Both the position numbers and the translations under genes were made by a program. A stretch of 5,829 nt of DNA from an uncultured Dokdonia sp. (GTDB lineage Bacteria > Bacteroidota > Bacteroidia > Flavobacteriales > Flavobacteriaceae), in the NCBI GenBank assembly GCA_937124495.1, contig CAKZKZ010000822.1:1-5829 (forward strand), in the 5' to 3' direction. Shown here one piece after another: positions 4,749 through 5,829 of the stretch. Below the pieces are notes generated by a model, which was not told where the DNA came from, ran no database searches, and worked only from the letters and a program-made list of their open reading frames with translations. The stretch's first letter is position 1. Each line of letters begins with the position of its first letter.

Positions 4749-5795
4749 ATGCGGTCATTTTTTTTGAAATTATATAAATGGGAATTTTGGCCCTTTTGGT
4801 TTTTTTATATTCCTATCTATTTTTATTGGATGTACCTTTCTCTACGGGCAAAATCCTGTTTTTTCTTTGCTGCGACCAACCCTTTGATGGAAATGGGAGG
4901 CTTCATTAATTACTCAAAATACAATGTTTTGAAGTTGTTTCCTCAAGAATTTATTCCAAAAACATTATTTATTTACAAAAAATCTCAAAAAGAAAACATT
5001 CTTAACTTACTTCAAAAAGCAGAACTAAATTTCCCATTAATTGCTAAGCCTGACATGGGTGAACGTGGAAATAGAATTGCTAAAGTTGATAATTTGGAAG
5101 AGTTAAAGGCGTATTTTATCGAATTTCCAAAACGGAATATTCTTTTACAAGAATACATTGATTATCCGTTTGAATATGGAATTATGTTTTATCGTTTTTC
5201 CCAAAAAGAGCAAGGGACAATTAGTTCGATGGTAGAAAAGGAGTTTTTGACGGTTTGTGGCGATGGAAAATCTACGGTCAGAGAGTTAGTTGAGGCTGAT
5301 TCACGTAGAACCCTTTACCTTGAACATCTCGAGGAGGTTTATAAACACAAATCCACCTTAGCACAAATTCCTCCCAAAGGAAAAATCGTACTACTTGAAC
5401 CCATCGGAAATCACCGCAGAGGCACAACATTTTTAGATGCAAATCACAAAATTAATACGGATTTACTGCGTGTTTTTGATGGGTTGAGTCAGCGTTTGGA
5501 TGGTTTTTATTTCGGACGTTATGACATCAAAGCAAAAAGTTTGGAAGACCTTTATGCAGGTAAAAACTTTAAAATCATGGAATTAAATGGTGTCAATTCT
5601 GAACCTGCACACATTTACGACCCCAAAATGCCGCTTTGGAAAGCGTATCGGGATTTGTTTAGACATTGGAAAAACATCTATAAAATTGGAACACAGAATC
5701 ATCAAAAAGGAACAGCTTACCTTGACTTTAAAACGGGTTTAAAACACGCCTTTGCCAAGGAACTTATTTCTTTTGTACCCCATTACGAAGATTAA
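4749..5795 (+). CDS. Membrane-anchored ATP-grasp protein, D-alanine-D-alanine ligase-like
   Basis: The first 40 residues are basic then strongly aromatic and hydrophobic (WEFWPFWFFYIPIYFYW, 11-27), predicting one N-terminal membrane segment or interfacial anchor. The rest looks like an ATP-grasp catalytic domain: Lys100 in FPLIAKPDMGERGNRIA (nucleotide-binding lysine and glycine loop), LLQEYIDYPFEYG (132-144), GDGKSTVREL (171-180, as in cyanophycin-synthetase and D-Ala ligase relatives), GNHRRGTTF (220-228), and Asp259 in GRYDIKA with Glu278 and Asn280 in IMELNGVNSEP, the likely metal ligands. Such enzymes activate a carboxylate with ATP and join it to an amine or similar nucleophile. The substrate cannot be told from sequence; an envelope or peptide-type ligation is a guess from the anchor. 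ATG 4749 has no Shine-Dalgarno site, consistent with Bacteroidota. No partner gene is visible except a possible downstream start at 5820. Confidence 0.85.
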   Translation: MRSFFLKLYKWEFWPFWFFYIPIYFYWMYLSLRAKSCFFFAATNPLMEMGGFINYSKYNVLKLFPQEFIPKTLFIYKKSQKENILNLLQKAELNFPLIAKPDMGERGNRIAKVDNLEELKAYFIEFPKRNILLQEYIDYPFEYGIMFYRFSQKEQGTISSMVEKEFLTVCGDGKSTVRELVEADSRRTLYLEHLEEVYKHKSTLAQIPPKGKIVLLEPIGNHRRGTTFLDANHKINTDLLRVFDGLSQRLDGFYFGRYDIKAKSLEDLYAGKNFKIMELNGVNSEPAHIYDPKMPLWKAYRDLFRHWKNIYKIGTQNHQKGTAYLDFKTGLKHAFAKELISFVPHYED

Positions 5796-5819
5796 TTATT
5801 CATTTACAAAAGTAAGCGT

Positions 5820-5829
5820 ATGAACACAG
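5820..5829 (+). CDS. Possible 5' end of the next gene (partial)
   Basis: ATG at 5820 begins M-N-T and runs off the window 24 bases after the ATP-grasp stop, on the same strand. Three codons are not enough to judge, and there is no clear ribosome binding site, which is normal for this side of the window. If real, it could form an operon with the ATP-grasp gene. Confidence 0.2.

Overview
The window joins two stretches of AT-rich DNA that do not look as if they come from the same kind of genome. Positions 1 to about 3610 look like the end of a mobile island of proteobacterial (probably gammaproteobacterial) style. They hold small unrecognised genes with Shine-Dalgarno sites, one classical hairpin terminator, a four-cysteine zinc-ribbon protein and a large P4-type tyrosine integrase. 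Positions from about 3712 to 5829 look like Bacteroidota chromosome: a well-conserved tsaB, a membrane-anchored ATP-grasp protein of Bacteroidota type, little or no Shine-Dalgarno sequence, and promoter boxes close to the Bacteroidota TAnnTTTG form. These taxonomic assignments are inferences from recognised protein styles and signals; no database search was possible.

Layout: 27-737 (+) is an unrecognised gene whose frame is open upstream of its first ordinary start. 852-1100 (+) is a small unrecognised protein, followed by an intrinsic terminator at 1116-1141. 1162-1428 (+) is a small acidic protein resembling the N-terminal half of HigA-type (COG5499) antitoxins. 1430-1548 is a convergent intergenic space with a palindrome and two tandem 18-bp repeats. 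1549-1740 (-) is a zinc-ribbon protein. 1807-3609 (-) is the integrase, with an unusual C-terminal tail that resembles a ribbon-helix-helix domain. 3610-3720 holds the integrase promoter, an inverted repeat and paired GGATAC sites. 3682-3807 (+) is a short frame that looks like the C-terminus of a beta-barrel protein. 3827-4537 (-) is tsaB. 4538-4748 is a divergent promoter region. 4749-5795 (+) is the ATP-grasp protein, and a possible next start codon lies at 5820.

The simplest reading is an integrated element whose integrase lies at the element-chromosome border, with the border between about 3610 and 3712 and a truncated chromosomal gene next to tsaB. A chimeric assembly join at the same place would look the same from sequence alone. 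The most interesting points are the cross-phylum border, the repeats beside the integrase, the integrase tail and the HigA-like protein without a DNA-binding half. I did not recognise a complete defence or toxin-antitoxin system.
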